Source: Polytrichum commune
Taxonomy: Eukaryota > Streptophyta > Polytrichopsida > Polytrichales > Polytrichaceae
DNA: 64,000 nt
Direction of reading: 5' to 3'
Assembly (NCBI GenBank): GCA_950295325.1
Contig: OX485806.1
Location: 27,528,001 to 27,592,000 of the forward strand
Shown piece by piece: positions 1 through 12,362 of the stretch. Under the pieces are notes generated by a model. The model saw only the letters and a list, made by a program, of their open reading frames with translations. It was not told where the DNA came from and searched no databases. The translations under genes and the position numbers were made by a program. Within the stretch, counting starts at the first letter, position 1. Each line of letters opens with the position of its first letter.

Positions 1-690
1 ATGTCTGCACACCTTTGACATGTTGATTCAATCAATATTCCATCACTAGAAAGCATGACCTCAAATACTATTAGCATGTGAGTCCTAGGCAATCGTTTTT
101 ATGTCAGTATAAGAACAATGCAAACCTACCATTGTGATAGATTTGCAGATTTCCCAGTGACGTAAGACACGTTTTAGAGTGACGTGAGATAATTACCCAG
201 CACTCACATGCTTGTAGTGCGTTTAACCTAAACATTGGAAACATTGGTGAATGTTGATGACTAAATCATGAATGGTGTTCATGAAACAGTTCACGCTCTC
301 ACACTTAGAGAGTTCCTCAAAATCTTGTGCTCAAACAGATTCCCACGTGTGACATCTGCACAGTTTGGAATCCATATCTATAAATTGACGGCCTCTCCAT
401 TGACATGCATCACTTGGCCATCAATACACAGAACCTGAAAAGAATTTCATTGTTTGTTAGAACTCTTGTCCACCGGAGTGAACATGTCAAGAATTACGAT
501 CGAATTGTATTGAAAAGCTGGGGTTTAAATTACACTCCAGACCCTTGCATCAGTACCAACATTCATCATATTCGCTAAAATGCCAAGGACCGTGTGCCTT
601 TGCTGCCATTAACATTGACAAGAATATGGAAGCAAGTGCTCTGTTTACATTTCATGTTTTCGAAGCCACATGATTGACAAATAAAATTGG
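1..690. other. No gene seen
   Basis: Low-complexity AT-leaning DNA. ATTTGCAGATTTCCCAGTGA near 145 resembles a stretch at about 14,465-14,560, a diverged repeat pair. No frame with coding character. Confidence 0.5.
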
Positions 691-697
691 CGAGGGT

Positions 698-930
698 CAA
701 TGAACAGGGAGGATCGACCGCTAGGTTACTGATGAACTGGTGGAGTTTGAGAAGCAAGCGGTTGAATGTTCAACAGTTCAGGAAAAGTATCGATCGTTTT
801 AGCGGAATCTATGGAATATACCTCAAATTAATGAAGGACGAACTGGAAAGATGTCAACATGTAATCGGTTGGACTTGGAAACACTACGATCTCAACCGAT
901 TATGCCCCAAAATCTCCCCAGATATTGGCT
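698..930 (-). mobile_element. Family A short inverted-repeat element, copy 1
   Basis: Matches the other family A copies when read on the minus strand: GGGGAGATTTTGGG near 915, AACCGATTATGCC, GTTTCCAAGTCCAACCG, AAGATGTCAACATGT and ATCGATCGTTTTAG (plus sense). About 230 bp, no ORF. The outer TIR at the 698 side is decayed (GAACAGGGAGG). Confidence 0.75.
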
Positions 931-1693
931 AGGGTTTACTCATGAACAAAAAGAGTGGATGTCTTTGAAAAATTTGGGTGCTTTTTGGGCAAGCTTACTG
1001 GATCCCCTAGTTTTGGATACTCTCGAACCTCAACCTTGTGCTGACCTAACGTAACTGTGCCTAATTCAGTTATGCATCCTCATTAGACACCTACATTTGA
1101 GTGGTGTGTAGTTAGGTGTGGATCTAAGAAATGATGGCAAAAAGGCACGTGTTGAATAGAGGTTGGACCACACAGTGTTCAAAATTCGTCAACCGTTCCG
1201 AACTCAAAGTCAACATACTTTTGGGCGCTTACCTGGTCGTCTTATCAATCCCATTCAGTTTGAATGTGGGGAATATTCTATGGAATATTGTCAGTCCCAC
1301 AAAACACTGTTATGAAATTGAATAATGTTATGATGGTTCCGGCATATGGAGGACCAGAGAATTTCATACATTACTGCTCAAAATCTCACAACACATTTGC
1401 GAAGCCAAGAAGGAACCCTAACTCTGAAACCCAAGTTGAGAATCATGGCAAACAACAGAAATCAACCATTCAAGACACGTCTGCCTCACATTTATCTCAA
1501 AATTATCCTTCTTTCCATATAAAGGTGAAGAAACGAACACATTGTGCAATTTTTTCTCATCATCAAGTAATGTTGCTTTTCTGAACCATCCTTGATCAAT
1601 GTCTGTCTGATACTCTTATAAGTGAACCGACATAATATATCTAAAGAGAGCTCATTCATGGAGCTGTGTCAAGAACGACGCTGTCATTTATAG

Positions 1694-2020
1694 TTGCATT
1701 TGGATGAACTGGCTCATAGCCTTCTTGGATTCTTGAAGTCTGCAGGGAACCAAAAAGTTCGTATGAAGTTTTATAGTGCAGTACAGAGCATTACCACGCA
1801 TCCCTTGACAATTAAATGCGGAAGTAATGCGGCAACAATCGTGTGCATTGATGGATTGATTCACCAACTGCAGTTTACAATTTCATCTCTATCGATATGT
1901 TTATTGATATCTCTACAATTTTAATGTTTCGGATGCAGAATCTTGAGGCCCTTCATGTCACTGACTTACTGGCTTCGACAAGCTCATTTGGTTCATATGG
2001 TGGAAATCGTTCTTTCTGCT
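1694..2020 (+). CDS. Coding-like fragment, unrecognised
   Basis: After a TTTATAG acceptor-like site the plus strand reads LDELAHSLLGFLKSAGNQKV, RMKFYSAVQSITTHPLTIKC and GSNAATIVCIDGL, a plausible globular helix-rich protein segment. A second short stretch after GGATGCAG at 1,938 reads NLEALHVTDLLASTSSFGSY. No donor joins them cleanly. A family B element begins at 2,030, immediately beyond, so this may be the remnant of a gene cut by repeat insertion. Confidence 0.25.
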
Positions 2021-2029
2021 GGGCAGCTA

Positions 2030-2402
2030 CACTAACTAGCCTTATTAGTGTGGGTTGAGAATTAGTGTGGAAATAATTAACATGGGCCACTCTCGTTGTC
2101 TTCTCAAGGGTGGAAATAACATGGGTCCAAGACCCCAGGTCTTCCCCTCAAGTTTTTCTTGAGACTGTCAAGCAACACCTTACATAAAATAATGTAGTCG
2201 CATTACATCAAAAAGTAGCATTAAATATATTATTCACCTGTATGAACCTCCTAGGAAAAAAATCAACAAAGCCACACTAGTTTTGAACAAAAGAGTTGGC
2301 GTAGATTAGAGATTGACGTGGATCGAATAGATTCTCATTATGAGAATTTACATGGGCTCTAGAAAAGTACCATGGCCCACACAAATAGGACTATTTAGTG
2401 TA
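2030..2402 (+). mobile_element. Family B element, copy 1
   Basis: Begins CACTAACTAGCCTTATTAGT and ends CAAATAGGACTATTTAGTG, imperfect inverted ends shared with the copies at 22,353 and 26,698. Internal landmarks: TGGGTCCAAGACCCCAGGTC, TGGGCTCTAGAAAAGTACCA. About 370 bp, no ORF. A partial copy is at about 8,255-8,410. Confidence 0.75.
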
Positions 2403-4139
2403 GCTCAACAGTATAGAGTATAGTGCATAAGGCTTTTTATGATCATTAAGGAGTACCTAGTTAACTGTACACAACACCATAATTTAAACAACATGTTCAA
2501 CAACCTATGCATATCCACGTGCCACATTTCAATGTCATGTTCTATCTCACTTGCATGATACTCACCATAATTATTATACTAATATCATTACAACATATAT
2601 CAGACACCCATATCTTGGAGATACAGGTGTCCGGTTTTTTAATTAAAAATTGTTCACACAAGGCTCCCATACTTATATGATTGTTGTAACACCACATATT
2701 GTACTCGAATTATTCACTCAATTCTCTCAATTATGAACTTATAGAATAACTAGCAACACTATGCCCTCTTCCTCCTTGAAGGTCGGCAATGGTGGCAAGA
2801 CTATGATATTAAACCTTATGGTGGATTTTTATACCCACAACGATCTGTAATACATATGTGCCGCACAACCAAATTCCAGACCTTTCTAAAATGGTGGATG
2901 AGCTCAAGAATTGTCTCATTTGGTTGGCAGTTGCAAATCACACTACAAGCATATGAGACCTAGACAAACTCGTCTTGCGTCGGTGAAAACTATCCACAGT
3001 CGTTAGAAAAATCAAAACATTCTACCAACTCTAGTGGATTCGCAAGATGAGTTGCCTAGGTCTCATGTGTTGATAGTGTCACGAAGATTGTCATTTCAAA
3101 TTTCAAAAACAATGTAGAGATGCAAAAGTGATGAAAGCCACAATGGAAGATTCTATTTTGTGTTGACTCTTGAACTTAGAACTGTTGCTTCATATTTGCA
3201 CATAGTCTTAACATGTATTTGGCATCCATTGTAGATGTAGGACTCCATTAATATAGGCATCCGATTAAGAAGAGTGACCACATAAGGCCCACAGACCTTA
3301 TATTAGTAGGATCAACTTGCCCATGCAGCTTACACATAATACACAATGTCACAGAGAATGTGAATCCCAACATTTTCACACGATCATTTCTTTGCATAAA
3401 CGCAACAAATGCAAACTACTCAACAAATGTCACTAAATTAATAATGTATACTCATAGTGATGTTGATTGAGCCTTCAAAACCTTACCAAAATGTGGCAAA
3501 TGGCTGACCACTCACACAATCATAATCCTTCCGTTATGTAATGAGACCATCACCAAATAAACAAAAAACAACAAACACATGTCAAAGCTGCTGGAATCTG
3601 TCTGTTTCAATTGCAAGATACGTGGCAAATACTGGAAACTCTAATCCAATTACGCTCAAGGACAACATCATCAATTATGTTGTGATGATGATGATGATGA
3701 TGATGATGAAATGATATAAAACATACATAAAATGATATTTAATAGATTCCATTATGAACTAGACATACTTATTTAGCAGGTAAGTTGTCCATCTAGAACA
3801 ATGTAACATGTATCACGGGTCACCCTTTTTCCCACAGTCCTCGACACTCCTTTAAATAATTATCATGCTTTTATTTTGAGCTTCACTTTTAAGTTCATAG
3901 TCAAGACCTAGCACAATTATAGATATTGTCATTGGAATTGGTTACTGATTTAAATGTACCGTCGCCTCAAACATGAGTCCTTCGTCAGAAATGTAAGGAC
4001 CCTTCTATTGAAGTCCTTAATGGTACACTTTATCATGGTCGGGTCCACAAGATTCTCAACTTTGAGGATGTTGCTTATTGTAAGTATACAAAAGCACCAG
4101 CATCATCATGAAACACTAAGCCAACCACAACCCTATGCA
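2403..4139. other. No gene seen
   Basis: AT-leaning sequence with scattered stops in all frames. A segment at 2,940-3,070 is a loose inverted repeat around TGAGACCTAGACAAACTCGT and ATGAGTTGCCTAGGTCTCAT. Confidence 0.5.
3670..3710. repeat. (GAT)n microsatellite
   Basis: TGATGATGATGATGATGATG tract inside otherwise featureless DNA. A shorter one is at about 5,303-5,320, next to a candidate exon. Confidence 0.8.
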
Positions 4140-4171
4140 AATTGTTGTTGTTGTTGTTGTTGTTGTTGTAC
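4140..4171. repeat. (TTG)n microsatellite
   Basis: Nine or so TTG/TGT triplets beyond the A-rich end of the candidate minus-strand gene; on the minus strand it is a CAA tract, as in the gene's own Gln repeat at 4,435-4,462. Confidence 0.8.
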
Positions 4172-4178
4172 AATGATC

Positions 4179-5572
4179 CTATTGTCTCAAACTAATGTAC
4201 AATTTTGGGTTTTTCTTTTTTTTCTTTTTTTGTTGAAAGGTTTCAATCGCGGCACCCGAAGCACGTGCACGAGACGGGAGTGAAAGAACATAATCCAAAG
4301 GGTAAGCCTCGCAACCCACACCGAATGTTGTAGCAACAAACAGTTGGGAGGCACCACGTTCGAGAGCGGTCGCAGCAAGTGCAAGGAGAGCATTGCCTGA
4401 AATCTCCGAGTATTCGTCTCGTACCGTTGTTGATGTGTTGTTGTTGTTGCTGCTGCTGCTGTTTGTGAACAACATCACCTTCGAAGTTTGGAAACAGTTG
4501 CAGTTCGGTGCCGTTTGCGAACCTTATCAAGTCACTTGTCAGCGGTGTTTTGGCGATGGTGTCCCACTCTTCAGAAGCCTGTAACAAATATATCAAAATT
4601 CATCAAAAGTCCCTCTCATATCGTGAGCACCACAAAATTACAATGCATCATGAACTTAGGCAAGGAGATCCTACTACTAGACTTCTCACTTCACTGTCAC
4701 CTATCTTAGGTGGTGATACTGACACACATTTCATTGTAGGTTAAAATTCAAGGATGAGCGCAAAAGGATCCACATGGGAAGTCAATTGTGGATGCTTTCA
4801 AGTTGATCTTCAGGGACTAGCCCAACACTTGCTCAACAATGTTGAATTAGGGTTCTAAGAGCATAATAATCACAACATACCAAAGTCAACATTTATCCCA
4901 ATTTGTTATGCTACTTGAAAGCATGCCATCATGAGTATTCATTGGAATCCTCACAAGGCTTGAACAAGACATCATGAAATTAGGCAAAGAGCTCCTACCA
5001 GTGAACCTCACCTCATTGTCACCTATCTTAGGTGGTGAGGCTCACACATTTGATTGTAGGTTAATAAATCAAGGAGAAGTGCAAAATGATCCACATGAAA
5101 TATCCATTGTGAATAATGTCGAAGACTGGTAGATGTTAGGGGTACACCCTAAAACCTTGCCCAAGAATGAAGTTTCCGGGAATGTATATGAATTTGTGTT
5201 CTAAAAGTATACTAACCACCACTCACTAATGTCAACATTTGTCAATCTATATGCCAAAAGGAGTTTATGTGTGTTGTTATTGTTGAGGGGTGACAGTTTG
5301 AGATGATGATGATGATGATACCTTAAGTGAAAGGTTGCTCACATTGTCATGGTCAGATAGTTCCTGCAAATTTTGCCAACACAAATTGCACCCTTCATTA
5401 CCAGCACAACCAACATACATTCAAGTCTACCAGTAGCTCTCATTGCAGTGGAGTGCTTCAAATCTGCAATTATTCTGAAAATGCCTGATTATGAACTGGC
5501 GAACTAACAATAGCAAAAAAATTAGGTCTTTTTTTACCTTTGATTGCGGTGATGAGAGTGCAGCCAATGCAC
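4179..5572 (-). CDS. Unrecognised spliced gene with a CAG/CAA tract (partial)
   Basis: Four candidate exons keep compatible phases: 5538-5572 (CIGCTLITAIK), 5402-5463 (LKHSTAMRATGRLECMLVVL), 5322-5363 (ELSDHDNVSNLSLK), and one from 4578 leftwards (ASEEWDTIAKTPLTSDLIRF, ANGTELQLFPNFEGDVVHK, then Gln repeats). All have AG acceptors and the internal ones GT donors. The amphipathic, Leu-rich pieces resemble HEAT/ARM-type helices, but I cannot name a family. After the glutamine tract the good coding frame changes: EISGNALLALAATALERGAS and ATTFGVGCEAYPLDYVLSLP are in the next frame, where the tract would read serine/asparagine. That points to a non-triplet length change in the repeat, a missed splice or a broken gene. 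The end near 4,230 runs into an A-rich tract in the sense strand. Confidence 0.4.
4645..5250. repeat. Two tandem units of about 330 bp in an intron
   Basis: CATCATGAACTTAGGCAAGG (4,647) and CATCATGAAATTAGGCAAAG (4,970), then TGTCACCTATCTTAGGTGGT in both and AGTCAACATTTATCC / TGTCAACATTTGTCA. They fill the presumed intron 4,579-5,321 of the unrecognised gene. Confidence 0.8.
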
Positions 5573-6070
5573 CTACATTGACAAAAGTCAGAGAGTTAGT
5601 TAGCAGCACATGATTTTTAAAATTTATGTGCCGTGAAGATTTGCTTCCCAAGAAGCTCATAATTCCAAGGACATCTGAAGATTGTCACCATTGTGGGATT
5701 CAAGACTAATCTGCACACCTTGCGAGTATAAATGTCCTGGATCGCCTTCTAACAGCCAGTATATATGTTGCTATGTTCTAAGTAATATGTTTCCTACAGG
5801 AAACATGCAGAAAATCCACAATTTAGGATGCCCTGACCACCGCAATTGTGTTCATTTTACACACTATTGCAGCCATGCCTGTCAAAAAAAAAAATTCCTG
5901 TTTGATAATTTATACAAAAAAAAAAATTGGCAACTTGCAAAATTGGCAGAGGCTTGGACCTTGAGAATCTCAAAACACAGAAGTGAGAAGAGGGATAGCC
6001 TTAGTCTAAATTGAACTTCTCAAAACTAGCTATTCTTCATAAAGTGAAGTATGTGAGTTTGTTTTTCGCA

Positions 6071-6133
6071 CCTGTCAGTAGAGTGACGGCGAGCAGGAGA
6101 AGCTGCAGCAGATGCTCCATTCCAATTCCCATG
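6071..6133 (-). CDS. Possible first exon with hydrophobic leader
   Basis: On the minus strand ATG at 6133 opens MGIGMEHLLQLLLLAVTLLT, then a donor ACAG|GTGCG at 6,070. The run looks like a signal peptide or membrane anchor. It precedes the exons at 5.3-5.6 kb, but its phase (one base over) does not join directly to 5538-5572, so another exon would be needed. The stretch also continues open upstream. Confidence 0.22.
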
Positions 6134-6384
6134 TCCAAACGAAGCCGTTTTCCTCTGAGAGCCCGGGAAGATGGGTGAACCCCTTTCGTGAGAAGCTATA
6201 CATCCGCCATAATTCGCAACTAATTATTACTTCACCTCAGAAATGCCACCACAATGAATTCTCAGCGTCTTCTGCTTCGACTTGCTGTGCTAATTACCAC
6301 ATGATATCATTGTTTTTGGACCTTTTAACGCACGGTGTTTCACAGTCAGGCTCTCTCAAGCCAGAGAGCCAAGGAATAGAAAAT

Positions 6385-7470
6385 GAAGCCTGTTTGGTGC
6401 AGGAAGAAAGCAAGGTTACAACAATAATCTGGAAAGTAGGACCAGGAGAAGGAATTAAGCACAAACTGAGGACGCTCCACAACAACAATGATGATCTGGA
6501 TAGTCTTAACACACAGGCAAAGTTATCAAAATTAACTCCCAAGTACAGCAATTAATAAGCACAAATTGACGACACTCCACAGCAACAACAAATAGTGATC
6601 TGGGAAGCTGGTAAGCAAAATGCACAACTATCAAAACTTATAACCTCGGAGCAGGACTCGAGCTCAAACTGAGTCGACTTCACAAACAACTATGTATGAT
6701 CTGGAAAAGTGAACACAACCGAAACCATCGAAAACCCAGACTCGCAGCAAGTGAAGCACAAACTGAGCAAACTCCACAACTGCAGCAATGGTCCGATATA
6801 AAGGAGGACCCGGAGCAGGAATTAAGCAGCCAAAACTTTAGAAGATACTCCACAACAGCAATGATATGGAAAGGGGAACGTGGATGCAAAACTATTCAAG
6901 ACTAAAACTTGGAGCTGCTAAGAATTTAAGCACAAACTGAGGTCCAGTGCAGCCCACAAACAACTAACTGTAGTCTGGAAAGGTGAACACAGCCAAAATC
7001 ATCAAAACTAGACCCAGAGGAGGAACCAAGCACAAACTTAGTAAGTAAAAACCAAAACTACAAACAATTGATCTGCAAAAGTAGGACTTACAGCAGAAAA
7101 TGAAGCAAAAAACTTCAGAGGATATTCATCCACCAACAACTATGATGTGGAAAGTGGAACCTCATGCAAAACCTCCAAAACCAAACTCAGAGGAAGAATT
7201 GAGTAAGCACTTGGAACCGAGGACATACCTCCACAAACAGCAATATTGTGGGAAGTGGAACCACATGCAAAACCTCCTAAACCAAACTCAGAGGAGGAAT
7301 TAAGTAAGCACTTGGAGATGAGGACATAACTCCACAAACAGCTATGATGTGGAAAGTGGAACCACATGCAAAACCTGCAGAAGTAAAGTCAGAGGAGCAA
7401 CTGAGTGAGCAGTTGGAAATGAGAAGATGGCTCCACAAACAGCTATGATGTGGGAAGAGGAACACAGAAG
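6385..7470. repeat. Minisatellite array, about 80-105-bp units
   Basis: The motif (GAT)CTGGAAA(G)GTGGAACC recurs at about 6,430, 6,500, 6,595, 6,695, 6,860, 6,970, 7,075, 7,145, 7,245, 7,345 and 7,447. The last four units are cleanest, period about 101, with CTCCACAAACAGCTATGATG and AACTCAGAGGAGGAATTAAG. As 101 is not a multiple of three, it is not a simple protein repeat. Confidence 0.8.
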
Positions 7471-7559
7471 TCTGTATTGTGAGCATGAGAGCAGGTGAAG
7501 ATAACAGCCAGGAATTCAGCGAGTGAAGAAACTAAACCATACTAGAGGAGAGAGGAGAG

Positions 7560-7630
7560 GAAGTAAGAGGGGGGAGGGAGGGGGGAGGGTAGAGGGGGGC
7601 AGTGATGGAGGGAGTGAGTGGGAGAGAAGG
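7560..7630. repeat. G-rich purine tract
   Basis: A run of GGGGGGAGGGAGGGGGGAGG type sequence followed by GGGGGGCAGTGATGG. Simple sequence with quadruplex potential on the plus strand. Confidence 0.7.
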
Positions 7631-7728
7631 TGCACTTGATGGATCATAATGAGAGGTGGCTCTTCACTAACGAGCCGCACCTGCCCAGGCTCCAAAGTTG
7701 GAACTTATTACGCCTTACGTCCACCAGG

Positions 7729-7870
7729 CTACACGAAAAGCCTCTAATTAGTGTGCGTGGAAAATTAGCAGGGGGTAATTAGCGCAGTGTCTGGGGAGAT
7801 TTACACGAAAGCCTCTAATTAGTGTGCGTGGAAAATTAGCACGGGGTAATTAGCGCAGTGTCTAGGGAGA
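7729..7870. repeat. Direct repeat, two units of about 72 bp
   Basis: TACACGAAAAGCCTCTAATT at 7,729 and TACACGAAAGCCTCTAATTA at 7,802, each through GGGTAATTAGCGCAGTGTCT and GGGAGATTT. Confidence 0.85.
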
Positions 7871-8070
7871 TTTTCGGGCATAATCAATCCAAGAATCTAG
7901 TGTGTGTTCCAAGTCCACCATGTTATGTGTTGTGGTTTTCTCAGTTTTTCTCTATAAATCTGAGGTATATTCCATGGATTCCTCCAAGCCGATCGGTGGT
8001 TTTCCCTGAAGTCTTCAACTGCAACCGATTCCTTTCTCAAACTCAATCAGTTCCAGTTCATCTGTAACTA
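7854..8070 (+). mobile_element. Family A element, copy 2
   Basis: GGGAGATTTTCGGGCATAAT at the left, TTCCAAGTCCACCATG, GAGGTATATTCCATGGATTC, CCTGAAGTCTTCAACTGCAA and a right end near ATCTGTAACTAC. Orientation as in the 29,715 copy. It starts at the end of the 72-bp direct repeat at 7,729-7,870. Confidence 0.7.
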
Positions 8071-8410
8071 CGTTGTTTTGTCTGATGATTCAGTGTGGGT
8101 TACCGGTTGGAGTTACGCATTGCTATAACATTTTACTGAGAGAATCGTTTTTCTACCCACATAACATAAGTGGTTGGTATGCACCTTGAAGAACATGATA
8201 TAACTTAGTTGGTAAAAAATAATAGTGTTGGTCAATAATCATAGCAACATGTAACTTCGAATGGTAACCCACACTAATTAGACAAAACAATGTAGTGGTT
8301 GGATCTCCATATTCATTGAATAAGCATGGGCCACACTAATTTTCCAGTCACTGTGGAAATGATGGTAGATCAAAACCCCCGGTCTTCCCCTAAGTCTTCA
8401 TATTTCCCCT

Positions 8411-9860
8411 ACTTAATAATATTATGTTCGTAGAAGCTCACCGAGTTCATTGATCCAGTTCCTTTTTTCCCAGGCCGAGAATGAAAATATTTGGGTCACA
8501 TCACATTTCGGTCAAGATGGCTATTGGGTAACTGTTTTTTCCATTGCCTAATTCTCTATTATATTGTTAAATTTCATCTCATGAGCTTCCTCGATACTAG
8601 GTATGTGTGAGGCAAATTGTCTTGATGGCTCCTTCCTTCATGCTTCTCTGGTTGTCACATAAGTTAGTTGGGGCATAATTTAGATTCCTTATTGTATTCA
8701 ATGTCACTTACTATTCGACATTATGCACGGCTATAAACTATCATTTCAAAGATGCCTAATTACACCAAGCGTATTCAAGTCTTTCAAGTATGTCAATACC
8801 GTCCAAGCGATGCATTGATGCGTTGTTTATGAAACTTTATATCTATAGTAGAAACTTATACCATTCCATCATACCATATAGTTAAGTGGCACTAAATACC
8901 ATAAACGTGTATAGCCCTTTATTACCCGGAAGTAATGTAAAACTTGGTGGAGGCCATTGAAATTGATGAACATGGGTGTTGTCATCATAACATGTTGATG
9001 GGAATTACGTCACACTAGCTTCTTTTTTGGCATGCGTAGACCACCTTAAAGCTCATTGAATCCCCTTCAACCCTTTATCCCACACGCCAAGTTAGTTTGT
9101 GATGTAATTTGAAGGGGACGGTCAAGTCAGTGCGGTGGCTTTCGATGATGCATTTGCCATAATGTCAACTTATGTTTTAAAGGCCTTAGGCGGGAGTATC
9201 TTATATAAAGACAATGTCTATATTTATGCAATCAAGTCCCATTTCTGAGTACCAGGCTAGTGTACTGCAGATCTCGGTATTTAAATAGAAACAAGTACCA
9301 ATAACTTAATGAACGAGATGAACCGGTTGCAGTTCAAGACTTCAGGCAAATTTCTGATCATTTTAGAAGAATTTAGAGATTTACCAGTGTTGGACCAGTA
9401 TTTGACTTTTTTGACAACATTGGGGTAAAGGGTATTGGGTTGAGGGCATAACTTAGATGTGGATGAGTATGGTAACGGTTTTGGATAATTTGTAAAGGAA
9501 TGGCATGGGTATGGTATGTTTTGTGGTTTAGGGTTAATGATTATTTGGTATGGTATATGATATTAAAAAACAATAGGCAGATACCAGCTTGGTATGTGCT
9601 AGAGTTTGGTATGCATCCCACTAGTGCTTTATTGAAGGGTATTGCAAAGTCTACAACCTCGTATGTGAAACATGCACAGTAATGAAAGCCAGGCAGTAGA
9701 TGATTTCAAACCTTACTTAGCAAATGCAATTGCATATGAGATTGCACACAATTCGAAATGAAGACATAGTTTTACAATCTGCTAGTTCTTCAAAAGTCTC
9801 ATTATGGAAGAATATATGTACATGTTCAGAACTTTACGTTTTGCTAGTTCTTTCGAGGTG
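8411..9860. other. No gene seen
   Basis: Contains only a family A fragment (9,312-9,392) and short open frames of no coding character. Confidence 0.5.
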
Positions 9861-9900
9861 ATTATTGATTGATTGTCTACGAGTTCATGCTAATGAAATG

Positions 9901-10191
9901 CTATTCCTCTTCAAACAATCCAACCTCCTCTATCTCCTCCTCGTGGGCATCAAGAAGGTCCACTTTGGTGTTGAAGTATTCTGTAGCATTGCCCCTAGGG
10001 AGCACGCATCCATCCCTAAGGTCATCTGGCCAATTCTTGTAGATAATCACCGATGCATCGAAGTTTTCAATACCTAGCTTGCACCTACGCAAAGCACACA
10101 AAACTCCAGCCACAAAATCGTCTCCGTCTCTATTTGGCTTCTTGATATTCCAATATTTGACGGGCGTGAAAAGAGACAGTTGAGAACCCAA
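9901..10191 (-). CDS. Open frame of unknown nature, possibly from a transposon
   Basis: Frame open from 10,191 to about 9,901 reading YWNIKKPNRDGDDFVAGVLC, ALRRCKLGIENFDASVIIYK, NWPDDLRDGCVLPRG and an acidic end HEEEIEEVGLFEEE. Composition looks coding. There is no ATG at its upstream end and no clear splice site, so it is partial. I recognise no family; the surrounding DNA is repeat-like. Confidence 0.28.
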   Translation of the reverse strand: MGSQLSLFTPVKYWNIKKPNRDGDDFVAGVLCALRRCKLGIENFDASVIIYKNWPDDLRDGCVLPRGNATEYFNTKVDLLDAHEEEIEEVGLFEEE

Positions 10192-10969
10192 CCTAGTGCT
10201 CCTTCGCCCATGCTAGAGGTTGGAAATCCCCATCTATTGTCACATGGGTTCATTGAAAAATATTCAATGCCAATAGCGCTAACCTTTTTGTGGCCTTGTC
10301 CCTAGTGAAATGGGATTCAAAAAGAGATTATGTTGCATGTTTAGCTTGTGTTGGAGGCACTTGTACCACATGAGGGTTCAAGTACTTCGTTGCCTTCACC
10401 AACATCCATGTGATGACTTTTAAGGAAACAAGAACCTCCACATTTATCTCTAAAAAAATGTAACTTTGCATGTCAACTCTAAAATTCAGAAACTTCAAAT
10501 GACAATATTGAGATCCACAATTGCTAGATCAAAACAATTACTTACCTAATCCAACGGATGGAAATGTAAACTATGGAGTTGGAAGTGCTTACAATAGGGT
10601 CACATATCTTAATATAAGGCATTCAGTCAAAGGTAGTAGGCCTTACTTGGTTACCTTTCTCAAGTTACATACACCTACATCATAGTGGTTTGTAATTAAA
10701 CATGGATCTAAAAACATACATCATAAAAGAAATCCAGTTAAAAAAGACTGATCTATGTTCTCAAAATTGTTGACCATTCTAGCTTCAATGGTCAATATTA
10801 TTTTATTTTATTTTTTGGGGGGATGTGGGAGAGGTCTTATATGGCCATTTAGTGAGCTTGAGAATCTTCACTTTGATAATGAATAAGATATTCATATCAA
10901 CTCCGAAAATAATGTGAAAAATTACAGACACAATTTGGCCAAATGGGCAATTGTCTCGTACTAATTGCC

Positions 10970-11690
10970 CTAGGGGTGGGCTTTTTATTGGAAACCTAAA
11001 TGATGTGTGTGGATCAATATGAAATTAAACCGCATGTATATGGGAGCTTTATAGTAAAACAGATGTATATGTACTGACAACAAACTAGAAAATGGATTCA
11101 TGTATATATACAAAGCTTTTCAATTCAATGTGATAAATGCCTCCACCATGTATACAAAATATAAATGTTGACTTAAATAGGCCCTTATTACATATGATAT
11201 CCACTTCCAACGAGAAAGTTGAACAAATTTTCATCCATAGCATGTAGCTCGGCGATTGCATCAAACAAACAAAGGCTAGAGCATAATAACTTGGCCACAA
11301 TTCAAAGAGCAAAACTCAAAGGAGCCTATAAGCTGTCCAAAAGCCTCCAATTGTAAATACCTAGAACCCAAATGCAAACCATAACAAGAATGGACATGGT
11401 AGTCATTAGGGACTATTACCATACGACAACAAATGATTAAAAATGTTAATTGGATGAAACTAACACATCCAATGTCAATTTTTACCTTTGAACCTTAGGG
11501 CCTTATTTTGTACATCTACTTGAATTTCAAAAAAATGAAACCTTTTTTAAATGTACACACCAGAGAAAAATTATACCTCTTCCTTACATGTACTATATAC
11601 ACCAATGCCTTGAGTAATACCCCTTCTTACACTCACGTTAGTTCGTACGTGGTATGAAGAGTCCACCCCTGAACTAATCGTGTCTTTTGC
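10970..11690. repeat. Dispersed repeat of about 700 bp, copy 1
   Basis: Starts near GGTGGGCTTTTTATTGG, with ACAAACTAGAAAATGGATTC, AATAGGCCCTTATTACATAT, AGAGCATAATAACTTGGCCA and ATACCCCTTCTTACACTCAC. A second copy is at about 18,790-19,420 and an inverted partial one at 32,690-32,945. Could be an LTR or a large non-autonomous element; ends not defined. Confidence 0.7.
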
Positions 11691-12362
11691 ATGCATCTCA
11701 ATAAGAAGTGGGTGCAGAGCTAGAAGTAGAGGCGCCCATAACCGATCACTTAAGAGATTTTGCGCCAGATCTAGAGAAGAATAAGGTAGTGCAAATTTCT
11801 CCCGTGTAGGAAGATAGAAATTAGGAGGATTGCAAAAAAAATTCATAATTTTTTTCCTTAATTGGAATCACTATGAATCTTTGAAGCCAAAAGTTGGTCT
11901 GAACGTATTACCAATGTCTAGAGTCTACCATGACCGCTAATTTTAACCGCATATTCCTCCTCACTTTAACACTCAAAATCATGACATGTGTCATGGCACT
12001 ATTGGTTGCGCCCTGATCAAAATTCCATCCCAACTTGATCAAAATTCTAGTACCCTATAGATTGCTGATGGGATCCCGATCGGGAATAGGTGCCTCTATT
12101 AGAGTTGCACCAAGCTCAAGTTGTCCCGGAGTGTGGAATATTTGATCATTTATGATCCATTATGAAAGTTATTAGGTCGTGCCTCTTTTTAGGATTTGTT
12201 GAGGATGTCACTTTATGCATCAATGCAATTTAAGTATAGGATTAGGCGTCGACCCTTAATTACTACCAATGTCTGTTGTATGAAGCAATTGCTTGCAAGC
12301 AAATGACTTAAAGATCAATGAAATGAGTCAAAACCAATCAATGAATGGCGAGGACCGGCTGT

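Noticed and set aside
4393-4584. Leucine-repeat frame on the plus strand
   Set aside because: Antisense reading of the CAG/CAA tract; the minus strand has the better coding frames.
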